33,593 bases of DNA from Burkholderiaceae bacterium (GCA_018882935.1 VERA01000023.1:1-33593); one strand, 5' to 3'; numbered from the stretch's first letter, positions 13,799 through 23,652 are shown. Program-made: numbers and translations. Notes: generated from the letters alone by a model not told the origin.

Positions 13799-15321
13799 AT
13801 CATCGCCTCCGCTTTACGCTTCTTGGCCGCTTTTTCAATACGACGCCGCGTTTCTGCACGAAACTCCGGGCGTGCTACGGGCTTGTCTTCCCACACGCCC
13901 GCACGGTCGCCTTCACCTGTGTCGCCAAAGAATTCTTTCATCGCATCCATGCGCGTGCGATTCTTGATCGCTGCGTTGATCACGGTGGCAAGTGAACCTG
14001 CGCCAGCCACACCCATCAGTGGGCGCGCAGAAATCAGATTCGTGAAATACAGCGACGGCAACGACATCTGCTTGGCGGCTTGCACCACGGGTGTGGTGCC
14101 AATCGCCAGATCAGGTTTGTATTCATTAACGGCAGCAATATCTTGCTCGAGCGAGGCGCGGTACTGCACCTGTACGCCCTTGGCTTCCAGCCAGGCACGA
14201 TCAACTTCGCTGGCAGCCGTTTGCGGGCAGGCGGTGCCGACGTAGCGCAGATCAGCACCACTCTCTACCAACAAGCGACCCACCAACAACTCGGAACCTT
14301 CGTAGCCTGAGAGCGTGATACGGCCCTCGATACGGGTCGCCGAGAGCGCACCTTTGATCGCAGGTAGAAAGCGGTTTTTTGCAGCATCGATCATGCGCTG
14401 CTCAACGTTGCACGCATCACCAATGGCTTGTAACCATGCCTCGGTACCGTCATGACCGACCGGTGCAGAGCCCACCGAGCCACGCCCGGCAGCTTCAAAC
14501 TCACGCAGACTAGCGGTATAGAAAGGATGGATCGCTGCAACCGCTGCGCAATCGAGCGCTGCATACAGCTCACGCCACTCGCGCGTTGGTACGGTTGGTC
14601 CTGCGGCCAGCCCCAGCATGTCTAGCATGCCGCCGATGATCATCGGATCGGCGGGGAACATCTCACCCAACAGCGTAACTGTCGGCTTGTCGCTGATGCC
14701 GGAACGCGGAGCGGCCACAGGTCCCGCTACGATCTCGCCGCGTGCGTATTTCAGCATCGCAGCGGACAGTACATCTTTTGCTTCAGCATGCGTAGGCACA
14801 CCAAAGCCAGGCACATCAATACCGATCACGCGAACGCCGTTGATTTCTTTTGGCAGAATTTGCAGCGGCACACCAGAGGCAGTCGGCACGCACAGATTGA
14901 TCACGACAATCGCGTCATATGAATCCGGATTCGCCTGCTCATGAACAGCGTCGCGAATATCTTCAAATAGCTTGCCGGTAACGAGTGTCTCTGAGTTGAA
15001 GGGCACATAACCCACGCTGCGGCGCGCACCATAGAAATGCGAGGTGAAGGTCAAGCCATACACGCAGCAGGCCGAGCCCGACAAAATCGTCGCGGTGCGA
15101 CGCATACGCAAACCAACACGCAAAGAACCGAACGCAGGACACATGCTCTGCGGCTGATCATGCGGGCCTTTCGGGTAATCCGCCGCGTAGCGATCAAGCA
15201 CGCCCGCTTTACCGGCCGCGCGTGCAGCAGCCTCCAGCTGCTCTTTACCCGCGTGGCAACCCACACCATCGGCCTCGAGTGCCGCCGGGTTGTTAACGAT
15301 CGGGATAACGCGCTGATCCAT
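13795..15321 (-). CDS. bchY: Chlorophyllide a reductase subunit Y
   Basis: BchY is the partner of BchZ. The 508-residue protein carries cysteines expected to ligate the shared 4Fe-4S cluster: [34 protein letters not shown], and [16 protein letters not shown]. Other recognised blocks are [19 protein letters not shown] and [20 protein letters not shown]. The start is ATG 15321, four bases after the bchX stop. It overlaps bchZ by four bases, so X, Y and Z are produced together. Confidence 0.97.
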   Translation of the reverse strand: MDQRVIPIVNNPAALEADGVGCHAGKEQLEAAARAAGKAGVLDRYAADYPKGPHDQPQSMCPAFGSLRVGLRMRRTATILSGSACCVYGLTFTSHFYGARRSVGYVPFNSETLVTGKLFEDIRDAVHEQANPDSYDAIVVINLCVPTASGVPLQILPKEINGVRVIGIDVPGFGVPTHAEAKDVLSAAMLKYARGEIVAGPVAAPRSGISDKPTVTLLGEMFPADPMIIGGMLDMLGLAAGPTVPTREWRELYAALDCAAVAAIHPFYTASLREFEAAGRGSVGSAPVGHDGTEAWLQAIGDACNVEQRMIDAAKNRFLPAIKGALSATRIEGRITLSGYEGSELLVGRLLVESGADLRYVGTACPQTAASEVDRAWLEAKGVQVQYRASLEQDIAAVNEYKPDLAIGTTPVVQAAKQMSLPSLYFTNLISARPLMGVAGAGSLATVINAAIKNRTRMDAMKEFFGDTGEGDRAGVWEDKPVARPEFRAETRRRIEKAAKKRKAEAMI

Positions 15322-15325
15322 GGGC

Positions 15326-16342
15326 TTAGACCTCGTCGTAGATAACTTCGAGTGAGGGCTTGATGACTTCCTCTCTACCCATCATGTCGGCTACGGTGGC
15401 TGGTTGCAGCACCACATCGCGGCCGACCGCATCGGCTGCAAACAAGCCAAGCAGTTCTTCTTGCGTTAATGGTTTGGGTCGCACGGGTGGCGCGTCGGCG
15501 ACGTTTTGTGCGAGCGTGGCAAACAGACTGCCCCATGGGCTTTCCGGACGGCCGACGATTTCATAGCTCGCGCTCTTTCTGCGAATGTCTTCGTTTGCCG
15601 GAATTGCTGACAACACAGGAATCCCCGCGCGGGTGGCGAATGCTTGTGCCTCGCCCGTACCGTCATCTTTGTTGATCACCATGCCGGCAACACCCACATT
15701 GCCGCCGAGCTTGCGGAAGTATTCAACTGCTGAGCAGACATTGTTGGCGACATAGAGGGATTGCAGGTCATTACTGCCGACCACAATCACCTTCTGGCAC
15801 ATATCGCGTGCAATCGGCAAACCAAAGCCGCCGCACACCACGTCACCCAGAAAATCTAGTAGCACGTAGTCGAAGCCCCAATCATGGAAGCCGAGTTTTT
15901 CGAGTAATTCAAAACCGTGGATGATGCCGCGTCCGCCGCAGCCACGACCCACCTCTGGCCCGCCTAACTCCATCGCGTACACACCATCCCGCTTGAAGCA
16001 GACATCACCAATCGCTACAGGCTCGCCAGCAAGTTTTTTCTTGGAGGAGGTTTCGATAATGGTTGGGCATGCACGGCCGCCAAACAGCAGCGAGGTCGTG
16101 TCACTCTTAGGATCACAACCGATCAGCAATACCTTCTTGCCTTGTTGCGCCATCATGTAAGAGAGGTTGGAGAGCGTGAAGCTCTTGCCGATGCCGCCCT
16201 TGCCGTAGATCGCGATGATCTGCGTCTCTTTTTTAACTTCGCCGGTATGCACCGGATTCGGCTCCACCGCTGCTTCTGCGCGCAGACGCTCTTTCTGCAT
16301 GAAGTGCACGGGTGCTGCCTGTTGCTCTTTATGCTGGCTCAT
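15326..16342 (-). CDS. bchX: Chlorophyllide a reductase iron protein
   Basis: BchX is the NifH-like ATPase that delivers electrons to BchYZ. The 338-residue protein has the P-loop [20 protein letters not shown], the switch region GCDPKSDTTSLLFGG, and the two cluster cysteines in GRGCGGRGIIHGFELLEKLG and [20 protein letters not shown]. These are the 4Fe-4S ligands bridging the dimer. The long N-terminal arm (~40 residues before the P-loop) is normal for BchX. It overlaps bchC by four bases (ATGA). Confidence 0.97.
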   Translation of the reverse strand: MSQHKEQQAAPVHFMQKERLRAEAAVEPNPVHTGEVKKETQIIAIYGKGGIGKSFTLSNLSYMMAQQGKKVLLIGCDPKSDTTSLLFGGRACPTIIETSSKKKLAGEPVAIGDVCFKRDGVYAMELGGPEVGRGCGGRGIIHGFELLEKLGFHDWGFDYVLLDFLGDVVCGGFGLPIARDMCQKVIVVGSNDLQSLYVANNVCSAVEYFRKLGGNVGVAGMVINKDDGTGEAQAFATRAGIPVLSAIPANEDIRRKSASYEIVGRPESPWGSLFATLAQNVADAPPVRPKPLTQEELLGLFAADAVGRDVVLQPATVADMMGREEVIKPSLEVIYDEV

Positions 16343-17283
16343 TGGCTTTGTCTCCAGTCGAGAATCATCTTCAGACAGCTTGGGTCATTGAACGCGGTGC
16401 GGTAGGCCTCTTCCGCTTGCGCCGGATTGCTACGGTGAGTGATCAAGCCTTCCAGCGACAAGCGGCGCGATTCCACTAAATCACGCACAGCAATTAGCTC
16501 AGCCGGCTTCCACTGCGCCGCTACGCGAATACGTACTTCACGCATGAACGCGGGCGGGAAAGAAAAACTCATCGGCTCATCGTAAAAACCAGCCAGAACA
16601 ATCTCGGCATTCGGCGCAGCGCGCGCAATGAGTTGATCGAGTATCAGCGGGTCTCCGCTGACATCGCAGATGCAGCGGTAGTTAGAGCGCGTATCTTCAT
16701 CCGGATCAACCACGCTGTACCCGATAGCGCCCTCGCGGCGCGCAGGATTGGTCTCCCACACCACCGGTTTGGCACCGCTCTCGACCGCAATGCGCGCCAT
16801 CATTCGACCCAGGACACCATGACCCACAATCAATTCAGGTTGGGCCGAGGTGGGTGCCGAGAAAGCGTGATAGGCCGTGGCGGCCAGCGCCAGCAAAGTA
16901 CCGCGCTCACCCAGTGACTCTGAAATTCTTAGCGCGCGAAGCGCCGGTATCACCACACGCGATGCCGCGCCACCAAAAAGACCGCGTACTTCGCCGTAGC
17001 AAGCCGCGCCAGGCACGAACACCATCTCACCGATCTCGTAGTTGGTGCTGCGGCCTGCCTGCACCACGCGACCCACCGACTCATAGCCCGGTACCAGCGG
17101 GTAGCCCATGCCCGGAAAAATCGGCATACGGCCTGAGTACAGCAACTTCTCGGTACCGGTTGAAATGCCCGACCAGCAAGTCTCTACAACCAGGTCGTTA
17201 TCAGTGGGCGCAACCAGCGGAACCTCGCGCAATTGCAGCTGCATCGGCCTTTCAACCACAACCGCTACCGCGTGTTCGCTCAT
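16339..17283 (-). CDS. bchC: Bacteriochlorophyllide a dehydrogenase (C3 hydroxyethyl oxidation)
   Basis: BchC oxidises the 3-(1-hydroxyethyl) group of the bacteriochlorin to acetyl using NAD. The 314-residue protein is a medium-chain dehydrogenase. Landmarks are the GroES-like start VAVVVERPMQLQLREVPLV, WSGISTGTEKLLYSGRMP, GYPLVPGYESVGRVVQAG, the nucleotide-binding turn LIVGHGVLGRMMARIAVESG, and the late QAEEAYRTAF. ATG 17283 has GGGGA six bases upstream and is preferred over the codon at 17307. It opens the bchCXYZ-puf unit, behind a promoter with a PpsR-like site, yet follows crtF in the same direction. Confidence 0.95.
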   Translation of the reverse strand: MSEHAVAVVVERPMQLQLREVPLVAPTDNDLVVETCWSGISTGTEKLLYSGRMPIFPGMGYPLVPGYESVGRVVQAGRSTNYEIGEMVFVPGAACYGEVRGLFGGAASRVVIPALRALRISESLGERGTLLALAATAYHAFSAPTSAQPELIVGHGVLGRMMARIAVESGAKPVVWETNPARREGAIGYSVVDPDEDTRSNYRCICDVSGDPLILDQLIARAAPNAEIVLAGFYDEPMSFSFPPAFMREVRIRVAAQWKPAELIAVRDLVESRRLSLEGLITHRSNPAQAEEAYRTAFNDPSCLKMILDWRQSQ

Positions 17284-17368
17284 CAATGTCCCCTGGTTTA
17301 ACTTCATTCGGCGGCTCGCTGAGTCACACCCTCGGGACTAGCCCGCGACCCACTCCGCCTTGATGACG

Positions 17369-17410
17369 TATTCTTTCCGTTACATTGCGTGGTGTCAACT
17401 TTTATTTACG
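17369..17410 (-). promoter_or_regulatory. bchC promoter with PpsR/CrtJ-like site
   Basis: On the minus strand TTGACA (17398-17393) and AGAATA (17374-17369) are 18 bases apart. The -35 box is one half of TGTCAA-N6-TTTACG (17393-17410), a near match to the TGT-N12-ACA repressor consensus with one end base changed. Repressor bound there would cover the -35. The rest of the crtF-bchC gap (17284-17458) shows nothing else. Confidence 0.6.
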
Positions 17411-17458
17411 CTTTGTCAGCCGCAACATTGGCCGTATGTGAAGACTGCTGCCGAATTG

Positions 17459-18607
17459 CTAACGGGTAGCAACCAACATCCGAACCTGTAGCGGGATACG
17501 GGTCGACACCGGACGAATCGCAGTGAACCCGGCCTCGGTCAGCAACGCGCTTAACTGCCCGGCAGTCCGCGCGCGGCCGCGCCCCATCGCCAGCAGATAA
17601 AAGCCAAAATAAGCATCACCCATGGCCTCGGCGCCCGGGGTGCCGGCCATCGGCTCGGCCAGCAGCAACGTGCCGCCGGGTGGCAGCGCCTGATAGATAG
17701 AGCGAAGAATAGTCAGTGCGCGCTGCTCGTCGTGGTCGTGAATCACTCTGACCAGCGTGACAATGTCGAACCCTGTTGGAAGCGGGTCAGACAAGAAATT
17801 GCCGCCCACCGCCTTCGCACGCTGGGCTAAACCAGCAGTGGCAAAGCGCGCTTTGGCGCGCTCAGCAACTGCGGGCAAATCAAACAAGGTCAGCTGCAGA
17901 TGCGGCGCTCGTGCCCCAACGCTGCACAGGAACCGACCCTCACCGCCCCCGACATCCAGCAAGCGGTGATGACGATCGAACGAATAGGCATCGAGAATTT
18001 CAGCCGCCACCAGCGGTTGCGAGGCCGCCATTAGCGCCGAGTAATTACCGACATGGTCAGCTGCAAGCTCGCCAGCGCGCGCCGGCGCGTCATCGGCGGT
18101 GTAAGGGTAAAAGCCAGAGAGCGCGGGCGCAGGGCCCTGCCCGCGCAGCAAAGCGACCGGGTCTGCCAGATCGGCATACAAGGTGTCGTGATGGCGAATC
18201 ATCGCCAGCACCCCTTCGTTGTCCACCAGCGGCGCGCCCAATACACCCAGGCCATAGCGCGGCTGTGCGCGCTCATCCGTACCACGCGACTCGATTAATC
18301 TGAGCGAGATAGCGGCGGCCAGCAGTCGGTCGGTTGCTTCATTCGTCATCTGGCAGTGCATCGCCAGTTGCGACAGCGTCATCGGACCGTGCGAGAGCTT
18401 ACGAAACAAATCCAGCTTGACGCAGGCCGATAGCACCTGCGAGTAAACAAAACCCGCCACCAGATCAAACACCTCGCGCGAGCGCTTGCGCGCAAACGGG
18501 CGAGTCAGCGGGAATGATGAGGCTGCGCGATGAAACGCCGCGCTGGCATACAGGCGGTCGCGCAGCGCGAGAAGCCGATCGGTGAAAGAAACTGTGGCTG
18601 CCGCCAT
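17459..18607 (-). CDS. crtF: Hydroxyneurosporene O-methyltransferase
   Basis: CrtF methylates the 1-hydroxyl group added by CrtC, using S-adenosylmethionine. The 382-residue protein has an N-terminal winged-helix dimerisation part (VFDLVAGFVYSQVLSACVKL, LFRKLSHGPMTLSQLA) and the SAM-binding motif HRLLDVGGGEGRFLCSVGAR. These are followed by FDLPAVAERA, VTLVRVIHDHDEQRALTILR and the late LLLAEPMAGTPGAEAMGDAY. It begins at ATG 18607, directly against the crtE stop (18608-18610), so the two are one transcript. Confidence 0.95.
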   Translation of the reverse strand: MAAATVSFTDRLLALRDRLYASAAFHRAASSFPLTRPFARKRSREVFDLVAGFVYSQVLSACVKLDLFRKLSHGPMTLSQLAMHCQMTNEATDRLLAAAISLRLIESRGTDERAQPRYGLGVLGAPLVDNEGVLAMIRHHDTLYADLADPVALLRGQGPAPALSGFYPYTADDAPARAGELAADHVGNYSALMAASQPLVAAEILDAYSFDRHHRLLDVGGGEGRFLCSVGARAPHLQLTLFDLPAVAERAKARFATAGLAQRAKAVGGNFLSDPLPTGFDIVTLVRVIHDHDEQRALTILRSIYQALPPGGTLLLAEPMAGTPGAEAMGDAYFGFYLLAMGRGRARTAGQLSALLTEAGFTAIRPVSTRIPLQVRMLVATR

Positions 18608-19501
18608 TTAGGCAACGACGCGCGTCACACTGGGTGCGAACTTGCGCACCAGGTCATTCGGCACCAGCCGTTTGGCTTCCATGCGCAACAGCGTGCGCAG
18701 TTGCGCCGAACCGCGGCAAGCCGGTATCGAGGCACTGGCGTGCGCAATTAGCTGGTCGAACAATTGCACCGCGCCCGTCAGCCCCAATTCGCCTGCAGAA
18801 CTGGGACGACCATGCGTCACATCCTGACCCGAGGGCTTGCCCAGCATCTCGGCATCGCAGGCGACATCGCGAATATCATCCGCCACCTGATATGCCTCGC
18901 CGAGTAACTCGCCAAGCGCCCGCCATGGTGCGGCGTCGGCACCAGCCGCCTGGGCGCCAGCCGCAGTTGCAGCGACGAACAGCGCTCCGGTCTTGGCCCG
19001 TTGGTAATCGCTCAACGACACGCGTGGCTCGCATTCCCACGCTTGGCCGGCGATGATGCCGGACGGTGCGCCTACGGCCACGGACAGTGTTGAAATCATT
19101 GGGATCAGCCGCAGCGGCTGTGTCGCGCCGGCATGCGCCAGCGACTGGAACGCCGCCACAATCAACGCATCCCCCGCCAGCACTGCCAGTCGCTCACCGT
19201 GCGCTGCAAATACCGAGGGTCTGCCGCGCCGCGTCAGCGCATTGTCGAAACAAGGAAGATCATCATGCACCAGCGAGGCGCAGTGCATGAGCTCGATAGC
19301 CGCGCCGCCCGCAGCCGGTAGGCCAAGGTCGTCAGCGCCGCAAGCCTGCGCGACTGCGAGTGTGAGATGGGGGCGGATCCGGGCACCGCCGGGAAATACT
19401 GCGTCACGCATGGCAGCCGCCAGCAGCGGCGGACCCTCCGGCCCCTGCTGAAGCGCGAGCGCGGCCTCTAGCGCCGCCTCAATCCGTTCGGTGTTCTCCA
19501 T
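18608..19501 (-). CDS. crtE: Geranylgeranyl diphosphate synthase
   Basis: CrtE condenses isoprenyl units to GGPP, the precursor for carotenoids and the bacteriochlorophyll tail. The 297-residue protein is an all-helical prenyl synthase. The first aspartate-rich motif HDDLPCFDN is at residues 79-87, preceded by ELMHCASLV. The second is QVADDIRDVACDAEMLGKPS, with GQDVTHGRPS after it. ATG 19501 (MENTERIEAA) has GGAGA upstream and is preferred over the codon at 19570, which lies in the promoter. It is the first gene of the long crt-bch-puf unit. Confidence 0.95.
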   Translation of the reverse strand: MENTERIEAALEAALALQQGPEGPPLLAAAMRDAVFPGGARIRPHLTLAVAQACGADDLGLPAAGGAAIELMHCASLVHDDLPCFDNALTRRGRPSVFAAHGERLAVLAGDALIVAAFQSLAHAGATQPLRLIPMISTLSVAVGAPSGIIAGQAWECEPRVSLSDYQRAKTGALFVAATAAGAQAAGADAAPWRALGELLGEAYQVADDIRDVACDAEMLGKPSGQDVTHGRPSSAGELGLTGAVQLFDQLIAHASASIPACRGSAQLRTLLRMEAKRLVPNDLVRKFAPSVTRVVA

Positions 19502-19541
19502 GGCGTCTCCGTATCGACCGGCCGGTTCCGGCCATGGATGT

Positions 19542-19582
19542 AAGGTATTTGCGTCACTGCAATATGTCAAGTTTTATTGACA
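19542..19582 (-). promoter_or_regulatory. crtE promoter with perfect TGT-N12-ACA palindrome
   Basis: TGTCAAGTTTTATTGACA (19565-19582) has perfect six-base arms, TGTCAA and TTGACA, the consensus for the PpsR/CrtJ repressor of photosynthesis genes. Read on the minus strand, one arm is a TTGACA -35 box (19570-19565). TACCTT (19547-19542) follows after 17 bases. Binding of the repressor would block the promoter. Confidence 0.8.
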
Positions 19583-19628
19583 CCCAAGCGACGAGAACAG
19601 TCTGAATGTGCGGCGATTGCCTTGGATT

Positions 19629-20513
19629 TCAGCCGGTGCGGATGCTGTTGATTACATCAACCAACAGGTCCACGCACTGGCTTGGACTTTCTTCGTGCGC
19701 CAAGTGGCCAAGCATCGGCCACAGCACCCGCTGCGCTTGCGGTAGCCGCTTGGCAACCACCGCCGCCTGCTGAGGCGGCACCGTAAGATCATTTTCAGCT
19801 GCGACTAACCACACCGGTATTGATAAATTGGGCAGATCGCGTTCCAGCGCATCCAAATCCCAATGCGCCATCATCGCGAGTGCAGCGCGCACATGAGCCG
19901 GGCTTTGCATCAAGCGCTGGTACAGCCGCATACCGGTGGCGTCAATCACTGAACCTGTGCTGCGCATCAGACGCTGAATAACGACCGGATCATTCGCTTG
20001 CCAGGCAAAAAATTTCGCGGTCAGTGAACCCGTTGCCATCAGGCGCGCCAGCGGCGAAAAAATCGCGCCCGCCATGCCGCCGAAACCAATGAACGCGCCG
20101 TTCAAACTGACCAGTGCTGCGGGTCGCACACTCCCATCAAGCACCATACGTGCAGCGACCGCTGCGCCGGCAGAATGACCAACGATCAGATCAGGCGATA
20201 ACTGCATCTGCTTCATCAGAGCCGCTACCCGCTGCGCCATGCCACTAAGTGACTGCCCCGAGGGCGGCATCGGCATCTCGCTAAATGCATGACCGGGAAG
20301 GTCTATCGCAATGACTCTGCAATGCTGAGAGAGAAGCGGCGCGACATCACGCCATGAGTGGGTGGCCGAGGCTGTACCGTGCAGCAGCAGTATTACCGGT
20401 GCATCGCGCCGAGCAGTAGGAAATTCCTGAACATGCCACAACAGCCCTGCGGCACTGATGAACCGACTGCTTACGCGATTGGGCCAGTCGAGCCCGTCGA
20501 CCTGCCAGTCCAA
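19629..20513 (-). CDS. bchO: Mg-chelatase-associated alpha/beta hydrolase BchO
   Basis: BchO is found with the chelatase subunits; its reaction is not settled. The ~294-residue protein is an alpha/beta hydrolase. It opens LDWQVDGLDWPNRVSSRFIS, the family start, and shows the oxyanion HGTASATHSW, IDLPGHAFSEMP, the nucleophile elbow LIVGHSAGAAVAARMV, and the C-terminal catalytic His in LGHLAHEESP. The only start near the family N-terminus is TTG 20513, five bases after the bchD stop. ATG 20666 would lie deep inside bchD, and its extra N-terminal sequence is arginine-rich, unlike the family. It is the last gene of bchI-bchD-bchO. Confidence 0.88.
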   Translation of the reverse strand: MDWQVDGLDWPNRVSSRFISAAGLLWHVQEFPTARRDAPVILLLHGTASATHSWRDVAPLLSQHCRVIAIDLPGHAFSEMPMPPSGQSLSGMAQRVAALMKQMQLSPDLIVGHSAGAAVAARMVLDGSVRPAALVSLNGAFIGFGGMAGAIFSPLARLMATGSLTAKFFAWQANDPVVIQRLMRSTGSVIDATGMRLYQRLMQSPAHVRAALAMMAHWDLDALERDLPNLSIPVWLVAAENDLTVPPQQAAVVAKRLPQAQRVLWPMLGHLAHEESPSQCVDLLVDVINSIRTG

Positions 20514-20517
20514 ACGA

Positions 20518-22308
20518 TCACCCAAAGGCGCGCGGCTCTGTGCCCGTTGCCAGCCGCACAGTCTGCGCCAGCTGCGCCGAGCCCGCATGCGGCAAAGGCA
20601 GATAACGCGCACGCATCGCACGCGCCAGTGTTGCCGCTTCCTGCTGCGGCTTGGGTGAAGTATCAATCAGCAGCACCGGCACTTGCACCTGCGCTAGTTG
20701 CTGCGCTGTTTGCATGGCTTCTTGTTGCGCGCGTTCGCGGCCACCGCTACCGTCGAGTGCCACATTAGCGCGACCATCAGTCAGCAATACCACCAGGGGT
20801 GACTGGCCGCGCCGTGCGAGTGAGTCGACCAGTGATGCGGTGACTTCCAAAGCGCTGGCTAACGGCGTACCACCACCGCCCGGCAATCCCGAGAGTCTTC
20901 GCCTTGCAGCAGTAAGCGAGCGCGTTGGTGGTAACAACAACTCGGCCGAGCGACCACGAAACGCCACCAGTGCCACCTGATCACGTCGTACATAACATTC
21001 GGCGAGCAGCATCTCGATCGCGCCTTTTACCTCAGACAATCGATGCATGGCGGATGAACCCGATGCATCGACTACGAATACGGTTACGCTGGCGCTGCGC
21101 TGACGAATTCGCGTGACATGAAAATCTTCCGCACGCACCAGTACCCTCGCCTTTGCGACTGCCTCGCCACTTAACGCTCGCCTCAGTCGCTGCCACGGTG
21201 CCGCAGCACGAAGGGTATCTACCAAGTGCAGTCGTCGTCCGCGTAAATTATTTGCTCGGCGCGAGCCTACCGGTCGACCATGTGCACCGGCATTGCTATG
21301 CGCGCCTGATTTACCACCCATGCGCGCCGGCTTGATGCCCGAGATGAGTGCTGCAAGCAAGTTTGGTGGTATCGCTGCCTGTGCAGCATCGAGCACACGA
21401 TCTTCCATCGCCTGCTGCTGCGATAGTGGGCTCTGCGTTTCAGGCTGATCGGGTGTCTGCGACGATTCAGCAGATTCGGCTGAGCCGTCATCTTCGTCAT
21501 TGTCATCCTGCGGCAACCGGGTGGCGCGTGGTGCCAACACCAATGCAGCAGCCAGCTGCGCATCATCATCATTACAGCATTCGTTATCATCAAATGCGGC
21601 ACTGGCCCGCGCGGCGGATAATGCAAATGAGCACGCGCGCAGGGAGCTGACGCCAAGCGCCATCGCAGCAGAGCACAAAGCATCAATCATTGCCTCTGGT
21701 AGCTCTATCGCTTCCAAACGCTCGCGCGCCGCGTTTATTTCTTCTGCCGAAGCCATCGTGTTGTCAATAAAGCGTGGCGAGATCGCGCGCAGATCAATAT
21801 CGAAGGCCATTCGATCACACAAGGCCTCTGGCAAGCCATCATCTTCGGGCGTCGCTTCATCTAGCGCCACCACACCAAACTGGGTACTGGTTTGCTGTCG
21901 GATGCCATCGCGTTCGACCACCACTTGCGCGTTATCCATCGATTGAGTGATGCGCGCCGCGGTCGCACGTGAAACTCGCTCCGCCATACTCAGCACGAGT
22001 ACACCACCATCGACACTGGCAAGCAAACCGGATTGCGATATCGGACGACCGGCGGACAAGGTTGCGGGCAGATCAAGCCCGCCGAGTAAACGTTCGTCTG
22101 TCACTGATTGCGGTACACGAACCCAAGCACGCTCACCCATCAGTGCTTTAAGCATCGCCAACCAGGCATCGCGCACGGGACCAGCATGTGCGCGCACGCG
22201 TACACCGCCCAAACCAGCCGGATCAATCGCGAATAAAACAGCGACCCGCACCGCGAGTTCCCACGCCCTACCCGACGGGTCCGGCTCGCGGTCCAGGGGT
22301 GCCAGCAT
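20518..22308 (-). CDS. bchD: Magnesium chelatase subunit D
   Basis: BchD couples the BchI ATPase ring to BchH during Mg insertion into protoporphyrin IX. The 596-residue protein has an N-terminal AAA-like domain (LAMLKALMGERAWVRVPQSV, DERLLGGLDLPATL) without a working Walker A. A linker rich in Asp, Glu, Pro and Gln follows (DDNDEDDGSAESAESS), and then a C-terminal von Willebrand A domain with the MIDAS motif VVDASGSSAMHRLSEVKGA and VVLLTDGRANVALDG. Its ATG shares one base with the bchI stop (TGATG). Confidence 0.96.
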   Translation of the reverse strand: MLAPLDREPDPSGRAWELAVRVAVLFAIDPAGLGGVRVRAHAGPVRDAWLAMLKALMGERAWVRVPQSVTDERLLGGLDLPATLSAGRPISQSGLLASVDGGVLVLSMAERVSRATAARITQSMDNAQVVVERDGIRQQTSTQFGVVALDEATPEDDGLPEALCDRMAFDIDLRAISPRFIDNTMASAEEINAARERLEAIELPEAMIDALCSAAMALGVSSLRACSFALSAARASAAFDDNECCNDDDAQLAAALVLAPRATRLPQDDNDEDDGSAESAESSQTPDQPETQSPLSQQQAMEDRVLDAAQAAIPPNLLAALISGIKPARMGGKSGAHSNAGAHGRPVGSRRANNLRGRRLHLVDTLRAAAPWQRLRRALSGEAVAKARVLVRAEDFHVTRIRQRSASVTVFVVDASGSSAMHRLSEVKGAIEMLLAECYVRRDQVALVAFRGRSAELLLPPTRSLTAARRRLSGLPGGGGTPLASALEVTASLVDSLARRGQSPLVVLLTDGRANVALDGSGGRERAQQEAMQTAQQLAQVQVPVLLIDTSPKPQQEAATLARAMRARYLPLPHAGSAQLAQTVRLATGTEPRAFG

Positions 22309-23336
22309 CAGGCAGTCTGCGTGAACACTTCATCCACCGCACGATGAACGCGCGTGCCGCTGCCAGATTCATCGAGCGGATTACGGCGTAATCGATGACG
22401 CAAGGCAGGTGCCGCCATGCGACGCAGGTGCGCGTCACCGACTTCAAGATCACCCTCAAAAGCGGCAAGCGCACGCGCTGCGCGTACCAGCGCTAATTCA
22501 CCACGCAGACCATCAGTACCGAGGTTCATGCACAGCTGCGCTGCGCGGGTCAATGCTTCATCGGGTACTTCAACCTGCGGTAAGCGCTTGCGCGCGGCGA
22601 CGATGCGACGGCGAATTTTTTCATCTTCCTTTTGCCATGCGTCGACAAAAGATTGTGGTGAGCGTTCAAAGGCGTCACGCCGCTTGACGATTTCAATGCG
22701 CAACTTGAGATCGGTCGGTGTACTGACATCAACCGCTAAACCGAAGCGGTCAAGCAATTGCGGTCTCAGCTCGCCCTCTTCCGGATTACCACTCCCTACC
22801 AACACGAAGCGTGCCGGGTGACGAATCGATAGCCCTTCGCGCTCGACCAGGTTTTCACCGGAAGCTGCGACATCAATCAGTAAATCAACCAGATGATCTT
22901 CCAATAGGTTGACCTCATCGATATACAAGAAGCCACGATTCGCGCGTGCCAACAATCCGGGTTCAAAGGCTTTAACACCTTGCGACAAAGCGCGCTCCAG
23001 ATCGAGTGCGCCCACCACGCGGTCTTCAGTCGCACCGAGCGGCAGGTCGACTACCGGTACTGGCTTCAGTAATGACTTCGGTACGCCGGCGGCTTTCTTC
23101 GGCGCGCAGCTTTCGCAGGAGGGTGTGCCTGCTGCGGGATCACAGCCATAGACACACTGTTCGACCGCGCGCATTTTTGGGAGCAGTGCCGCCAAGGCGC
23201 GCACTGCGGTGGATTTACCCGTACCGCGATCGCCAAGGACCAGTACGCCGCCGATGCCGGGGTCGACAGCTGCGGTCAACATCGCCGCTTTCATTTCGTC
23301 TTGCCCGACGATTGCAGAAAATGGAAAGACTGCCAT
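22308..23336 (-). CDS. bchI: Magnesium chelatase subunit I (AAA+ ATPase)
   Basis: BchI is the AAA+ motor of Mg-chelatase. The 342-residue protein opens [20 protein letters not shown]. Walker A is [10 protein letters not shown] (residues 34-43), followed by [20 protein letters not shown], Walker [17 protein letters not shown], and the sensor [20 protein letters not shown] with [10 protein letters not shown] cysteine-rich insertion ([18 protein letters not shown]) lies near residues 60-77, as in other purple bacteria. ATG 23336 has AAGGAG eight bases before it and is preferred over GTG 23345. Confidence 0.96.
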   Translation of the reverse strand: MAVFPFSAIVGQDEMKAAMLTAAVDPGIGGVLVLGDRGTGKSTAVRALAALLPKMRAVEQCVYGCDPAAGTPSCESCAPKKAAGVPKSLLKPVPVVDLPLGATEDRVVGALDLERALSQGVKAFEPGLLARANRGFLYIDEVNLLEDHLVDLLIDVAASGENLVEREGLSIRHPARFVLVGSGNPEEGELRPQLLDRFGLAVDVSTPTDLKLRIEIVKRRDAFERSPQSFVDAWQKEDEKIRRRIVAARKRLPQVEVPDEALTRAAQLCMNLGTDGLRGELALVRAARALAAFEGDLEVGDAHLRRMAAPALRHRLRRNPLDESGSGTRVHRAVDEVFTQTA

Positions 23337-23385
23337 GGTGATCACTCCTTATGACTAACTCATCATAATTTTTATTGTTTTTATC

Positions 23386-23652
23386 TCATCGAATCCAGCG
23401 TCGACGTAGGTCGATTAAATGCGTCAAACCTGATGCAAGTAATAACAGCATCACGGTGTACCAAGGCAACCCTAGCACCGCGCTGCGAACTGACAGCATC
23501 AGGCAAAGCCCCGGTAAAAACATCCAACTCAGCGACGATGGCGGTAATCCTTGTTTTTTGCGCCGCCACAGCAGCGTCAGCACTGCCCACTCGACTAGCG
23601 TCGCCACGATCACGAAGTCAATCAGGAGAGTGCCGGAAAACTCTGCCTGCAT
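23386..23652 (-). CDS. Small membrane protein upstream of bchI
   Basis: The 88-residue product has two to three hydrophobic segments: residues 7-27 (GTLLIDFVIVATLVEWAVLT), 43-57 (FLPGLCLMLSVRSA), and 62-78 (WYTVMLLLLASGLTHLI). It ends in the basic DLRRRWIR. ATG 23652 follows a GAGGAAGG ribosome site; a TTG at 23667 also exists. It is the first gene of the bchI-bchD-bchO unit, behind a PpsR-type operator, and I recall similar short membrane ORFs near bchI in other clusters. A role in chelatase or membrane attachment is only inferred from place. No enzyme motif is seen. Confidence 0.75.
   Translation of the reverse strand: MQAEFSGTLLIDFVIVATLVEWAVLTLLWRRKKQGLPPSSLSWMFLPGLCLMLSVRSAVLGLPWYTVMLLLLASGLTHLIDLRRRWIR

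Noticed and set aside
15326-16342. nifH or bchL at this locus
   Set aside because: The long N-terminus, the SFTLSNLSYM P-loop region and the place before bchY-bchZ make it bchX; bchL is separate at 27281-28189.
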